Positions 6,054 to 13,780 of a DNA stretch of 14,486 bases are shown in pieces. A program made the translations under genes and the position numbers. Origin of the DNA: Faecalibacterium sp. (GTDB lineage Bacteria; Bacillota; Clostridia; Oscillospirales; Ruminococcaceae); the NCBI GenBank assembly GCA_020025795.1, contig JAHHRK010000037.1:1-14486 (forward strand), in the 5' to 3' direction. A model generated the notes under the pieces. The model saw only the letters and a program-made list of their open reading frames with translations. It did not search any database and was not told where the DNA came from. Position 1 is the first letter of the stretch; the number at the start of each line of letters is the position of its first letter.

Positions 6054-8906
6054 ATGTCCCTTGCTGAAAAACTGTTCGGCACTTTCTCTGATAAAGAGCT
6101 GAAAAAAATCAAACCGATTACCAAAAAGATCTTAGAGCTGGAGCCCACCTACCAGGCTATGTCCGACGAAGAGCTGCAGGGCCAGACCGCTCTGTTCAAG
6201 CAGCGTCTGGCTGCCGGTGAAACGCTGGACGACCTGCTGCCCGAAGCATTTGCCGTCTGCCGCGAAGCCAGCTGGCGCGTGCTGCAGATGAAGCACTTCC
6301 CTGTACAGATTACCGGCGGTATCGTGTTGCATCGCGGCTGCATCGCCGAAATGCAGACCGGTGAAGGTAAAACCCTGGTTGCTACCCTGCCTGTTTACCT
6401 GAACGCCCTGTCCGGCAAAGGTGTCCATGTGGTCACCGTCAACGACTATCTGGCCAAGTTCCAGAGCGAATGGATGGGCAAGCTGTATCGCTGGCTGGGC
6501 CTAAGCGTTGGCCTGATCGTCCCCGGCATGGAAAACAATGCACGCCGGGAAGCCTACGCTGCCGATGTTACTTACGGTACCAACAACGAGTTCGGCTTTG
6601 ACTACCTGCGCGATAACATGGTCACTTACAAAAAGAACATGGTGCAGCGCGGTCACGCTTATGCCATCGTGGACGAAGTGGACTCCATCCTGATCGACGA
6701 AGCACGTACGCCTCTGATTATCAGCGGCCGCGGCGAAGATTCTTCCAGCCTGTATCAGCAGGCCGACAAGTTTGTCCGCACCCTGCACAAGAGCGTTGTT
6801 GTCGAGCTGGAGGGCAAAGTTTCCGCCGAAGAGCAGGTCGACGGTGACTACGTCGTGGACGAAAAACACCGCTCTGCTACCCTGACCGAGCGCGGCATCC
6901 AGAAGGCCGAAGCTTACTTCAAGCTGGATAACCTGTCTGACCCGGAAAACTCTGCTATTTTCCACAATATCGAGCAGGCCATCAAGGCCCACGGTATCAT
7001 GAAAAAGGATATCGACTACGTGGTCAAGAATGGTGAGGTCGTCATCGTTGACGAGTTCACCGGCCGCCTGATGATTGGCCGCCGTTACAACGAAGGTCTG
7101 CACCAGGCCATCGAAGCCAAGGAAGGCGTGCGTATTGCAGCCGAGAGCAAGACTCTGGCTACCATCACCTTCCAGAACTTCTTCCGTATGTATGAGAAGC
7201 TGTCCGGTATGACCGGTACTGCACGCACGGAAGCAGACGAGTTCACCGAGATTTACGGCCTGAACATCGTTACCATTCCTACCAACAAGCCTTCGATCCG
7301 AAAGGACCTGCCGGACGTTGTCTACAAAACTGAAGCCGGCAAGTATCATGCCGTCATCGAGCAGGTCCTGGAGTGCCACAAGAAGGGCCAGCCCGTTCTG
7401 GTTGGTACTGTCAGCGTGGAAAAGAGCGAAATGCTGGCTAAGATGCTGCAGCGCTACACCCGCGACTTCAATGTTTTGAATGCAAAGCAGCACGAGCGCG
7501 AAGCTGAAATCGTTGCACAGGCCGGCAAGAAGGGCGCTATCACCATTGCTACCAACATGGCAGGCCGTGGTACCGATATTCTGCTGGGCGGCAACGCCGA
7601 GTTCATGGCAAAGGCACAGCTGCGCAAAGAGCAGTACGCTGAAAAGCTGCTCTGCCCCGATGCGCCCAAAAATGCACCTCTGGACCAGGTCGATCTGCTA
7701 ATGGCAGAAGCGGACGGCCACAGCGAAACCGAGGATGCTAACATTCTGGCCATGCGTGCCCGCTTCAACGAGCATCTGGCTCACTTTAAGCAGGAAATCG
7801 CTGCTGAAGCACAGGAAGTGCGCGATGCAGGCGGTCTGTTCATCATCGGTACCGAGCGCCACGAGGCTCGCCGTATTGATAACCAGCTGCGCGGTCGTGC
7901 AGGCCGTCAGGGCGACCCCGGTGCATCTCGTTTCTTCATCAGCCTGGAGGACGATTTGATGCGCCTGTTCGGCGGTGAGCGTATTCAGTCTCTGATGAAC
8001 ACCCTGGGCCTGGAAGAGGATATGCCCATCGAAAACAAGATGATCACCTCTACCATCGAAAACGCTCAGAAGAAGCTGGAAGGCCGCAACTTTGATATTC
8101 GTAAGAACGTGCTGAAGTACGACGACGTTATGAACCAGCAGCGCCAGATCATCTATGGTCAGCGCCAGAAGGTTCTGGACGGCGAAGATATCAGCGAAGA
8201 AATGCACAAGATGCTGCGCGAGAACATTGATTCTTCCTGTGCACTGTTCATGGCTGGTGATGTCTCCGAGGAGTGGGATCTGGCTGCGCTGCGCCGTCAC
8301 TATCTGGGCTGGCTGACCACCGATGCCGACTTCCATTATACAGACGAAGAGCGCCGCAATCTGGACCGCCAGGAAATCGCCGACATGCTGTACAACCGTG
8401 GTATGCAGATTCTGCAGGGCAAGGAAGTTCGCTATGGCGCACCCCTGATGCGTGAGCTGGAGCGTATCTGCCTGCTGCGCACCGTTGACCGCCTGTGGAT
8501 GGATCACATCGATAACATGGACCAGCTGCGCCAGGGCATTGCACTGCGTGGTTACGGACAGAAAGATCCTGTTGTTGAGTACCGTATCGAAGGTTTCGAT
8601 ATGTTTGACGAGATGATTGACTCCATTCGCGAAGAAAGCGTCAAGATGCTGCTGCGCATCGAAGTCAAGCAGGCAGGCCAGGCTCCACGCCGTGAGCAGA
8701 TTACTCATGCCACCAATGCAGGTCTGCGTGCTGATGCAAACCAGGCAGGCCAGGCACAGGCTGTGAACAACCCTGCCGCACACACCCCTGTCCGTGTGCA
8801 GAAAATTGGCCGCAATGATCCCTGCCCCTGTGGCAGCGGTCTGAAGTGGAAAAAGTGCACCTGTGCCCAGTACCACCCGGATCTGGCTGATAATCAGAAC
8901 CCGTAA
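6054..8906 (+). CDS. secA: Preprotein translocase ATPase SecA
   Basis: 950 residues; ATG after GAGGTG (6041-6046). SecA binds preproteins and the SecYEG channel at the inner face of the membrane and drives export by ATP hydrolysis. Domain order is canonical: NBD1 with Walker A MQTGEGKT (100-107) and DEVD (207-210), the preprotein cross-linking domain with VDEFTGRLMIGRRYNEGLHQA, then GMTGTA, NBD2 with GTERHEARRIDNQLRGRAGRQGDPG (written here in two joined motifs, GTERHEARRIDN and QLRGRAGRQGDPG), the helical scaffold and wing, a flexible linker rich in Ala, Gln and Asn, and a SEC-C zinc motif at the end. The zinc ligands are C924-x-C926-x8-C935-x-C937; the usual form ends in adjacent Cys-His or Cys-Cys, so the fourth ligand is shifted by one. 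At 950 residues it is longer than the B. subtilis protein (841). Codon use is strongly biased, as in highly expressed genes. It has its own promoter and terminator. Confidence 0.98.
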   Translation: MSLAEKLFGTFSDKELKKIKPITKKILELEPTYQAMSDEELQGQTALFKQRLAAGETLDDLLPEAFAVCREASWRVLQMKHFPVQITGGIVLHRGCIAEMQTGEGKTLVATLPVYLNALSGKGVHVVTVNDYLAKFQSEWMGKLYRWLGLSVGLIVPGMENNARREAYAADVTYGTNNEFGFDYLRDNMVTYKKNMVQRGHAYAIVDEVDSILIDEARTPLIISGRGEDSSSLYQQADKFVRTLHKSVVVELEGKVSAEEQVDGDYVVDEKHRSATLTERGIQKAEAYFKLDNLSDPENSAIFHNIEQAIKAHGIMKKDIDYVVKNGEVVIVDEFTGRLMIGRRYNEGLHQAIEAKEGVRIAAESKTLATITFQNFFRMYEKLSGMTGTARTEADEFTEIYGLNIVTIPTNKPSIRKDLPDVVYKTEAGKYHAVIEQVLECHKKGQPVLVGTVSVEKSEMLAKMLQRYTRDFNVLNAKQHEREAEIVAQAGKKGAITIATNMAGRGTDILLGGNAEFMAKAQLRKEQYAEKLLCPDAPKNAPLDQVDLLMAEADGHSETEDANILAMRARFNEHLAHFKQEIAAEAQEVRDAGGLFIIGTERHEARRIDNQLRGRAGRQGDPGASRFFISLEDDLMRLFGGERIQSLMNTLGLEEDMPIENKMITSTIENAQKKLEGRNFDIRKNVLKYDDVMNQQRQIIYGQRQKVLDGEDISEEMHKMLRENIDSSCALFMAGDVSEEWDLAALRRHYLGWLTTDADFHYTDEERRNLDRQEIADMLYNRGMQILQGKEVRYGAPLMRELERICLLRTVDRLWMDHIDNMDQLRQGIALRGYGQKDPVVEYRIEGFDMFDEMIDSIREESVKMLLRIEVKQAGQAPRREQITHATNAGLRADANQAGQAQAVNNPAAHTPVRVQKIGRNDPCPCGSGLKWKKCTCAQYHPDLADNQNP

Positions 8907-8919
8907 TTTTTCATAGCAC

Positions 8920-8962
8920 AAAGAAAGCCGCTGCGCCAAAACGCCAGTCGGCTTTCTTTTTT
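8920..8962 (+). terminator. secA terminator, located just before the nitroreductase gene
   Basis: AAAGAAAGCCG (8920-8930) pairs perfectly with CGGCTTTCTTT (8949-8959) followed by TTT. An inner CTG/CAG step extends the stem. It ends only about 22 bp before the next start codon, with the ribosome binding site in between and no room for a promoter. Confidence 0.88.
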
Positions 8963-8984
8963 CGGCTTGGAAAGGAAGGCTTTT

Positions 8985-9569
8985 ATGGACAGGATGCACC
9001 TGATTGAAACCTGCCGCACGTATCGCCGCTTTACCCAAACGCCCATTCCTCAGAAGGTTCTGGACGATATCATCAACGCGCTGCGCTGTTCTTCCAGTGC
9101 TCGTAACAGCCAGCCCATTCGCATTTTGCTGATTCGGCAGCCGGATGATGTACAAGCCGTCAATCGTCTGGTCAAATGGGCTGCTGCGCTGCCGCCGGAA
9201 CTTGGCACACCGAAGGCCGATGAGCTTCCCACTCTGTTTGTTGCCGTTTTGGATGATACTAACGCCCTCGGCAGCCATGACACAGATGCCGGCATCGCCA
9301 TTGCCAATATGACCTTGGCTGCATGGGCGCACGGTGTGGGCAGCTGCATCATGCAGGCTATCAATCGTCCTGCCTTGACGCAGTTATTCCGCTTACCGGA
9401 AAACTTGAAATTGCACAGTATGATTGCTTTTGGTTATCCTTCCCATAAAAGTACGCTGGTGCCGATTCCGGAAGATGGCAGCCTTGCATACTATCTGGAT
9501 GAAAACAAAAATTACTGCGTACCGCGCCATTGTGCGGATGCATTTGCGCAAGAATTCCGTTCAAAATGA
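8985..9569 (+). CDS. Nitroreductase-family FMN oxidoreductase
   Basis: 194 residues from ATG 8985, with AAAGGAAGG (8971-8979) directly upstream; a TTG at 8967 would put the ribosome binding site inside the gene. Nitroreductase-family proteins are FMN dimers using NAD(P)H to reduce nitro-aromatics, quinones or flavins, or to make dehydrogenations. Family marks are the FMN-phosphate-binding opening ETCRTYRRFTQTPIP (8-22), the SSSARNSQPIRILL segment (36-49, usually SPSAGNxQPW), and the helix DAGIAIANMTLAAWAHGVGSC (101-121; G117-G119 near the isoalloxazine). The C-terminal part IAFGYP (147-152) is the last strand before the arm that embraces the partner subunit. No membrane or signal segment. It stands alone, only 22 bp behind the secA terminator, so expression needs read-through or a promoter inside secA. 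The physiological substrate is unknown. Confidence 0.87.
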   Translation: MDRMHLIETCRTYRRFTQTPIPQKVLDDIINALRCSSSARNSQPIRILLIRQPDDVQAVNRLVKWAAALPPELGTPKADELPTLFVAVLDDTNALGSHDTDAGIAIANMTLAAWAHGVGSCIMQAINRPALTQLFRLPENLKLHSMIAFGYPSHKSTLVPIPEDGSLAYYLDENKNYCVPRHCADAFAQEFRSK

Positions 9570-9587
9570 ATATATACAGAGTAAAAT

Positions 9588-9615
9588 GAATATTCTTATA
9601 AAATATTCGTTTTTT
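9588..9615 (+). terminator. Probable AT-rich terminator after the nitroreductase gene
   Basis: GAATATT (9588-9594), 7-base loop, AATATTC (9602-9608), then G and six T. The stem is all but GC-free, so it is a weak terminator. AAAATGAATAT occurs twice here (9563-9573 and 9583-9593), the first copy crossing the stop codon. Confidence 0.5.
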
Positions 9616-9638
9616 CTTCATTTTCTTCTGCATAATTA

Positions 9639-9667
9639 TTGACAAATGCATTTTTACGGTATATACT
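9639..9667 (+). promoter_or_regulatory. Strong promoter of the amino-acid ABC importer operon
   Basis: TTGACA (9639-9644) and TATACT (9662-9667) with a 17-bp spacer, the best promoter in the window. The leader is about 80 nt and carries AGGAGG (9739-9744) 9 bases before the ATG. I see no riboswitch or T-box in it. Confidence 0.9.
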
Positions 9668-9753
9668 AACGTCATTCCAATCGACGGATAGCCGATATTT
9701 TTCAACCGTTACATATTATTCACGCGTTTTGTATATACAGGAGGATATTCATC

Positions 9754-10551
9754 ATGGCTCATATTACACGTCGTCAGTTCCTGGCTGCTGCCGGTATCAC
9801 CACTCTGTCCTTTGCTCTGACTGCTTGCGGCGGCGAAAAGAATGTAGAAAAGATTACTTCTATCGATCAGCTGTACAACGACAAGATCATTGGCGTTCAG
9901 CTGGGCACCACCAGTGATGCTTATTCCGTAGATGACTTTGGTGCAGACCATGTAGAGAAGTACAACAAGAGTGCTGACGCCGTGCAGGCTCTGAAGACCG
10001 GCAAGATCGATGCCGTCATCGTGGATAATGAACCGGCCAAGCGTTTCGTGGAAGCAAACAGCGACCTGCAGATTCTGGAAACGCCGTACGCAGACGAGGA
10101 CTACTCCATCTGCCTGGCAAAGGGCAGCGAGATGACTGAGGTTTTCAATCAGGCCATTGCTGAGCTCAAGCAGGACGGCACCATGGATGCCATTCTGGAT
10201 AAGTACCTCCACGGCGTTGAAGGCGCTGTCGGTTACGTTACGCCGGAAGGCACCACTTATCCTAACGGCACGCTGGTGATGGCTACCAACGCCACCTTCC
10301 CCCCGTACGAATACTACCAGGGCGATGAAATCGTTGGTTTGGATGTCGAGTTTGCAACCGCTATCTGCGACAAGCTGGGTTACCAGCTGCAGGTCACGGA
10401 CATGGAGTTTGACGCAATCATTCCTGCTGTTTCCAGCGGCAAGTGCGCATTCGGCGCAGCTGGCATGACGGTCAATCCGGATCGTCTGAAAAACGCCGAT
10501 TTCACCGACAGCTACTGCACTGGTGTTCAGAGCATCATCGTCAAAAAGTAA
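9754..10551 (+). CDS. Amino-acid ABC importer lipoprotein, family-3 binding protein with circularly permuted domain order
   Basis: 265 residues. It should capture a polar amino acid outside the membrane and deliver it to the permease encoded next. The N-terminus has a twin-arginine-like motif (TRRQFLAAAG, 5-14), a hydrophobic stretch and a lipobox LTAC with C25 as the lipidated residue. Residues 33-152 (KITSIDQLYND, IGVQLGTTSDAY, DAVIVDNEPA, up to DAILDKYL) match the second half of a family-3 binding domain, including the GTT (51-53) and Asp (D91) ligand contacts. A linker (153-170) leads to residues 171-265 (LVMATNATFPPYEYY, IVGLDVEFATAI, AAGMTVNPDRLKNADF, ending GVQSIIVKK), which is the normally N-terminal half, with the carboxylate-binding Arg as R244. 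Nothing is missing and no frameshift is seen; the halves are simply swapped, cut at the hinge. The ligand is probably a polar amino acid or cystine-like compound, by family. Confidence 0.9.
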   Translation: MAHITRRQFLAAAGITTLSFALTACGGEKNVEKITSIDQLYNDKIIGVQLGTTSDAYSVDDFGADHVEKYNKSADAVQALKTGKIDAVIVDNEPAKRFVEANSDLQILETPYADEDYSICLAKGSEMTEVFNQAIAELKQDGTMDAILDKYLHGVEGAVGYVTPEGTTYPNGTLVMATNATFPPYEYYQGDEIVGLDVEFATAICDKLGYQLQVTDMEFDAIIPAVSSGKCAFGAAGMTVNPDRLKNADFTDSYCTGVQSIIVKK

Positions 10552-10570
10552 GCAGACACAGGTTTCCCAT

Positions 10571-10594
10571 CGGGGCTGCCCAGCGGCGGCCCCG
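10571..10594 (+). promoter_or_regulatory. Intercistronic GC-rich hairpin between binding protein and permease genes
   Basis: CGGGGCTGCC (10571-10580), tetraloop CAGC, GGCGGCCCCG (10585-10594), ten pairs including one G-U. Only CTTTGTTG follows, so termination would be partial. Such hairpins behind binding-protein genes commonly protect the upstream mRNA and reduce downstream expression, giving excess binding protein. This role is inferred. Confidence 0.65.
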
Positions 10595-10634
10595 CTTTGT
10601 TGTCCAATCCCATAAATGAAAAGAGAGGTTTCTC

Positions 10635-11339
10635 ATGGCCGAATTTTGGCAAATCCACATTGTTCAAAACTTCATCGTAGACGACCGCTGGAAATATCTT
10701 ACCGGCGGCCTGAAAAACACCCTGCTGATCTCTATTGGCGCACTGGTCATGGGTCTGGTACTGGGTGCACTGGTGGCAATGGTTCGTGTCACCCGTGACA
10801 AGGCAGAAAAGCCCAGCTTGGGGCTGCGTATTCTGAACGGCTTGTGCCAGCTGTATCTGACCATAATCCGCAGCACTCCTGTTATGGTGCAGCTGCTGAT
10901 TGCCTACTACGTCATTTTTGCTACTTATGATCCCGGCAAGCTGGCTGTTGCCATCCTGGCCTTCGGCTTTAACTCCGGCGCATACGTTGCAGAAATTTTC
11001 CGTGGCGGCATCATGAGCATTGATCCCGGCCAGATGGAAGCCGGCCGCAGCCTGGGCCTGTCCTACTGGCAGACCATGCTGCAGATTATCCTGCCTCAGG
11101 CGCTCAAGACCGTTCTGCCCAGCCTGTGTAACGAAGGCATTGCCCTGCTGAAGGAAACCTCCGTTGCCGGCTATATCGGTCTGACCGAGCTGACCCGCGG
11201 TGCAACCCAGATTTCCACCCAAACGTTTGACTACTTCCCCCCGCTGCTGGCCAGCGCTGCGATCTACCTGGTCGTTGTCCTGGTACTGACCCGCCTGGTA
11301 CATATTCTGGAAAGGAGACTGGCACAAAGTGAGCGATAA
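10635..11339 (+). CDS. Polar amino-acid ABC importer, permease subunit (HisM/GlnP type)
   Basis: 234 residues; ATG after GAGAGG. It forms the membrane channel, as a homodimer if no second permease exists, and none is seen here. After an amphipathic N-terminus (DDRWKYLTGGLKNTLLISIG) about five hydrophobic segments follow. The coupling motif is EAGRSLGLSYWQTMLQIILPQA (written in parts: EAGRSLGLSYWQ then TMLQIILPQA, about residues 136-157), the EAA loop that contacts the ATPase. RSTPVMVQL (about 79-87) and AFGFNSGAYVAEIFRGGI (about 112-129) are typical of the HisM family. It lies 83 bp after the binding-protein gene, with a hairpin between, and its stop overlaps the ATPase start by 11 bp, so the two are co-translated. 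The substrate is set by the binding protein. Confidence 0.94.
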   Translation: MAEFWQIHIVQNFIVDDRWKYLTGGLKNTLLISIGALVMGLVLGALVAMVRVTRDKAEKPSLGLRILNGLCQLYLTIIRSTPVMVQLLIAYYVIFATYDPGKLAVAILAFGFNSGAYVAEIFRGGIMSIDPGQMEAGRSLGLSYWQTMLQIILPQALKTVLPSLCNEGIALLKETSVAGYIGLTELTRGATQISTQTFDYFPPLLASAAIYLVVVLVLTRLVHILERRLAQSER

Positions 11340-12078
11340 AATTATTGAAGTGCGCGGTTTGACCAAACATTACAAGAGCGCAAATAAAGATTATAAAACT
11401 CTCCATGTTCTGAAAGGCATCGATCTGGACATATACCGCGGCGATGTGATTTGCCTGATTGGACCTTCCGGCTGCGGCAAATCCACTTTTCTGCGCTGCC
11501 TGAACCGTCTGGAAGTTCCTTCCGGCGGCTGCATCCAGTTTGAAGGTGTTTCGGTCGATGAACGTCACATCGATAAGCTGCGCCAGAAGATGGGCATGGT
11601 GTTCCAGCATTTTAATCTGTTCCCTCATAAGACCGTCAAAGAGAACCTTACGCTTGCTCCTGTTCTGCTCAAGCTAAAGAGTAAAGCCGAAGCCGAAAAG
11701 CGTGCAGAGGAGCTGCTTGCCCGTGTAGGGCTGGCAGACAAGGCAGATGTCTACCCTGCCAGCTTGTCCGGTGGCCAGAAGCAGCGTATTGCAATTGCCC
11801 GTGCTCTGGCTATGGACCCGGACGTGATTCTGTTCGACGAACCAACCAGTGCACTGGACCCTGAAATGGTTGGCGAAGTTCTGGATCTGATGAAGGAACT
11901 GGCACAGTCCGGCATCACCATGATCGTTGTCACTCACGAAATGGGCTTTGCCCGCGAAGTGGCAAGCCGTGTCATCTTCATTGATGAAGGTGTCATTCAG
12001 GAAGACCGCCCCCCTGAGGAGCTGTTCTCCGATCCGCGGAATCCCCGCTTGAAGGCATTCCTTTCCAAAGTGCTGTAA
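11329..12078 (+). CDS. glnQ: Polar amino-acid ABC importer, ATPase subunit (GlnQ/HisP type)
   Basis: 249 residues with a GTG start at 11329, inside the end of the permease gene; AAAGGAG (11311-11317) serves it. This cytoplasmic subunit hydrolyses ATP to drive uptake through the permease. All ABC motifs are intact: Walker A GPSGCGKST (about 45-53), Q-loop FQHFNLFPHKTV, signature LSGGQKQRIAIARALA, Walker B VILFDEPTSALDP, D-loop, and the switch His in VTHEMGF. Length and the full pattern match the PAAT (polar amino-acid transporter) ATPases. The C-terminus ends shortly after the DPRNPRLKAFLSKVL segment typical of GlnQ, without an extra regulatory domain. It is the last gene of the operon, followed about 50 bp later by a strong terminator. 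The symbol is by family resemblance; glutamine specificity is not implied. Confidence 0.95.
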   Translation: MSDKIIEVRGLTKHYKSANKDYKTLHVLKGIDLDIYRGDVICLIGPSGCGKSTFLRCLNRLEVPSGGCIQFEGVSVDERHIDKLRQKMGMVFQHFNLFPHKTVKENLTLAPVLLKLKSKAEAEKRAEELLARVGLADKADVYPASLSGGQKQRIAIARALAMDPDVILFDEPTSALDPEMVGEVLDLMKELAQSGITMIVVTHEMGFAREVASRVIFIDEGVIQEDRPPEELFSDPRNPRLKAFLSKVL

Positions 12079-12127
12079 TATAACTTGTTCTGAAACAAAC
12101 GCATTCTGTCTATCCTATTGCTGTAAT

Positions 12128-12167
12128 AAAAAAGCGGCGAGTCATTACAATGACTCGCCGCTTTTTT
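12128..12167. terminator. Bidirectional terminator between the ABC operon and putP
   Basis: AAAAAAGCGGCGAGTCAT (12128-12145) and ATGACTCGCCGCTTTTTT (12150-12167) form a perfect 18-bp stem with the loop TACA. It gives six-U runs in both directions and so serves both convergent units. Confidence 0.96.
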
Positions 12168-12184
12168 ACGTCCTTCTATTCGTT

Positions 12185-13723
12185 TTAGACAGTCTTGTTC
12201 AAAGCAACGTACTGTTCAAAATCTTTCTGAACCTTTTCATCCGGTGCAGGTGTCAACAAGCTAACTGCCACAATCATCACACATGCAGCAGTAAATGCCG
12301 GCAGCAGCTCATAAATATCCCATGCGCCGCCCAAGGGACGAACCACATATTTCCAGAAAAATACCATAGCTGCGCCCGATACCATGCCTGCCAAAACACC
12401 CTGATGATTTGCACGCTTCCAGAACAGCGAGCACAGCACAACCGGTCCAAATGTCGCGCCAAAGCCAGCCCATGCAAACGAAACAATGTCAAAAATCGAG
12501 CTATTGGGATCAAATGCAATCACAACGCCAATAACAGCAATCAAAACAACCGTTACACGTGCCACCCAAACAGAATTCTTTTCCGGGATTTTCAAGCCCA
12601 AACCATCCTGCATCAGGTCCTGCGAAATGCTGGAAGATGCAACCAACAGCTGCGAGTCTGCCGTGGACATAGTGGCTGCCAAAATACCAGAAATAATTAA
12701 ACCTGCTACAATCGCAGCCAACAAACCAAATTTGCTCAGCAAATTCGCAATGGTGATTACCAGTGTTTCAGAAGCCGCTCCTTCCAGAACCGGAAGCTCA
12801 CCAGCAGCAGTCATAGCATTTCCCACTACGCCGATGGTAACGGCAACTGCCAGTGAGATCACAACCCAGACAGATGCGATACGACGAGACAGCTTCAGCT
12901 TTGCAGCATCGCCTATGGCCATAAAGCGCAGCAAGATATGCGGCATACCAAAATAGCCCAAGCCCCATGCAATGGCAGAGAAGATAGCCAGCGGCGGATA
13001 GGGCTGTGCACCAGCGCCGGGGATGTGCTGCTGCGTCAGGGATAGAAAACCGGGCAACTGCTGCGCATTCGCAATAACCGCATCCACGCCGCCTGCCATA
13101 TATGTACCAAAGCCCAGAATGATGACGATCGCCAGCGTCATTACCATGCTCTGTACCAGGTCTGTAATGCTGGCTGCCAGAAATCCGCCCAGTGCACAAT
13201 AGCCAACAATAACGACCGCACTAACCAAAAGTGCTGCATGATACGGCACGTTAAACAAACTTGCAAACAGCTTGCCGCATGCTGCAAAGCCAGATGCCGT
13301 ATACGGCACAAAGAAAATTACAATCATGATGGCAGAAAAAACATTCAATGCCTTGTGTCCACCATAGCGTTTCGAAAAGAATTGCGGCAAAGTAATTGCG
13401 TCCAGATGCTGAGAATAGCAGCGAATTCGTTTTGCTACCAACAGCCAGTTGATATAAGTACCAATCGCCAAACCTATAGCTGTCCAGCCAGCATCTGTTA
13501 TGCCGGAAAGATATGCCAAACCAGGCAATCCCATCAGCAGCCAGCTACTCATGTCAGAAGCTTCTGCACTCATAGCGGTTACAACCGGACCCAGCTTTCG
13601 TCCGCCCAGATAAAAATCGCCTACTGTATCAGAAGACTTCTTACCGCACACAAAGCCAATAGCTATCATGCCCGCCAAATAAACAATAATCGTGATTAGA
13701 ATACTCAACTGTGAATTAGTCAT
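12185..13723 (-). CDS. putP: Sodium/proline symporter
   Basis: 512 residues. The start at 13723 is chosen because AAGGAGAG (minus strand) precedes this ATG and the protein then begins with the family's first helix (MTNSQLSILITIIVYLAGM); a longer frame from 13810 would run through a terminator hairpin. PutP belongs to the solute:sodium symporter family and takes up L-proline with Na+. Thirteen hydrophobic segments are expected and the profile fits. Landmarks match E. coli PutP closely: FYLGGRKLGP (37-46), MSAEASDMSSWLLMGLPG (51-68), with D57 equivalent to the Na+-site Asp55, WTAIGLAIGTYINWLLVAKR (80-99), and ILAATMSTADSQLL (347-360), where S353/T354 equal the Na+-ligands Ser340/Thr341. The sequence is intact. 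No proline catabolic genes are nearby. Transcription must pass the hairpin at 13744-13780, so leader control is possible. Confidence 0.95.
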   Translation of the reverse strand: MTNSQLSILITIIVYLAGMIAIGFVCGKKSSDTVGDFYLGGRKLGPVVTAMSAEASDMSSWLLMGLPGLAYLSGITDAGWTAIGLAIGTYINWLLVAKRIRCYSQHLDAITLPQFFSKRYGGHKALNVFSAIMIVIFFVPYTASGFAACGKLFASLFNVPYHAALLVSAVVIVGYCALGGFLAASITDLVQSMVMTLAIVIILGFGTYMAGGVDAVIANAQQLPGFLSLTQQHIPGAGAQPYPPLAIFSAIAWGLGYFGMPHILLRFMAIGDAAKLKLSRRIASVWVVISLAVAVTIGVVGNAMTAAGELPVLEGAASETLVITIANLLSKFGLLAAIVAGLIISGILAATMSTADSQLLVASSSISQDLMQDGLGLKIPEKNSVWVARVTVVLIAVIGVVIAFDPNSSIFDIVSFAWAGFGATFGPVVLCSLFWKRANHQGVLAGMVSGAAMVFFWKYVVRPLGGAWDIYELLPAFTAACVMIVAVSLLTPAPDEKVQKDFEQYVALNKTV

Positions 13724-13743
13724 ACTTCTCTCCTTCAACCATA

Positions 13744-13780
13744 AAAATAGGCCGTCTCGAAAGACCAGACGGCCTATTTT
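13744..13780 (-). terminator. Terminator-like hairpin in the putP leader
   Basis: AAAATAGGCCGTCT (13744-13757) and AGACGGCCTATTTT (13767-13780) form a perfect 14-bp stem with a 9-base loop. On the minus strand the GC core is followed by TATTTTTATG. It ends about 20 bases before the putP start codon, with the putP ribosome binding site in between, and it abuts the stop codon (13779-13781) of the small broken frame upstream. It is either the terminator of that frame or an attenuator of putP. Confidence 0.75.

Noticed and set aside
6501..7493. 330-codon minus-strand frame opposite secA
   Set aside because: Lies wholly within secA, no translation signal, shadow composition.
7698..9332. Long minus-strand open frame (544 codons) opposite secA and the nitroreductase gene
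   Set aside because: It spans two real plus-strand genes and a terminator, has no ribosome binding site, and its composition (rich in His, Gln, Leu, Val) is that expected from the antisense of biased codons.
9674..9753. Possible T-box or amino-acid riboswitch in the importer leader
   Set aside because: The leader is only about 80 nt, has no T-box sequence and only a 4-bp chance stem.
9639..9917. 92-codon plus-strand frame starting in the promoter of the binding-protein gene
   Set aside because: It begins at the -35 box, so it would not be transcribed whole, and it overlaps the real lipoprotein gene in another frame.
12486..12956. Plus-strand frames opposite putP (also 13238-13699)
   Set aside because: putP is intact with all sodium-site motifs; these frames are its antisense.
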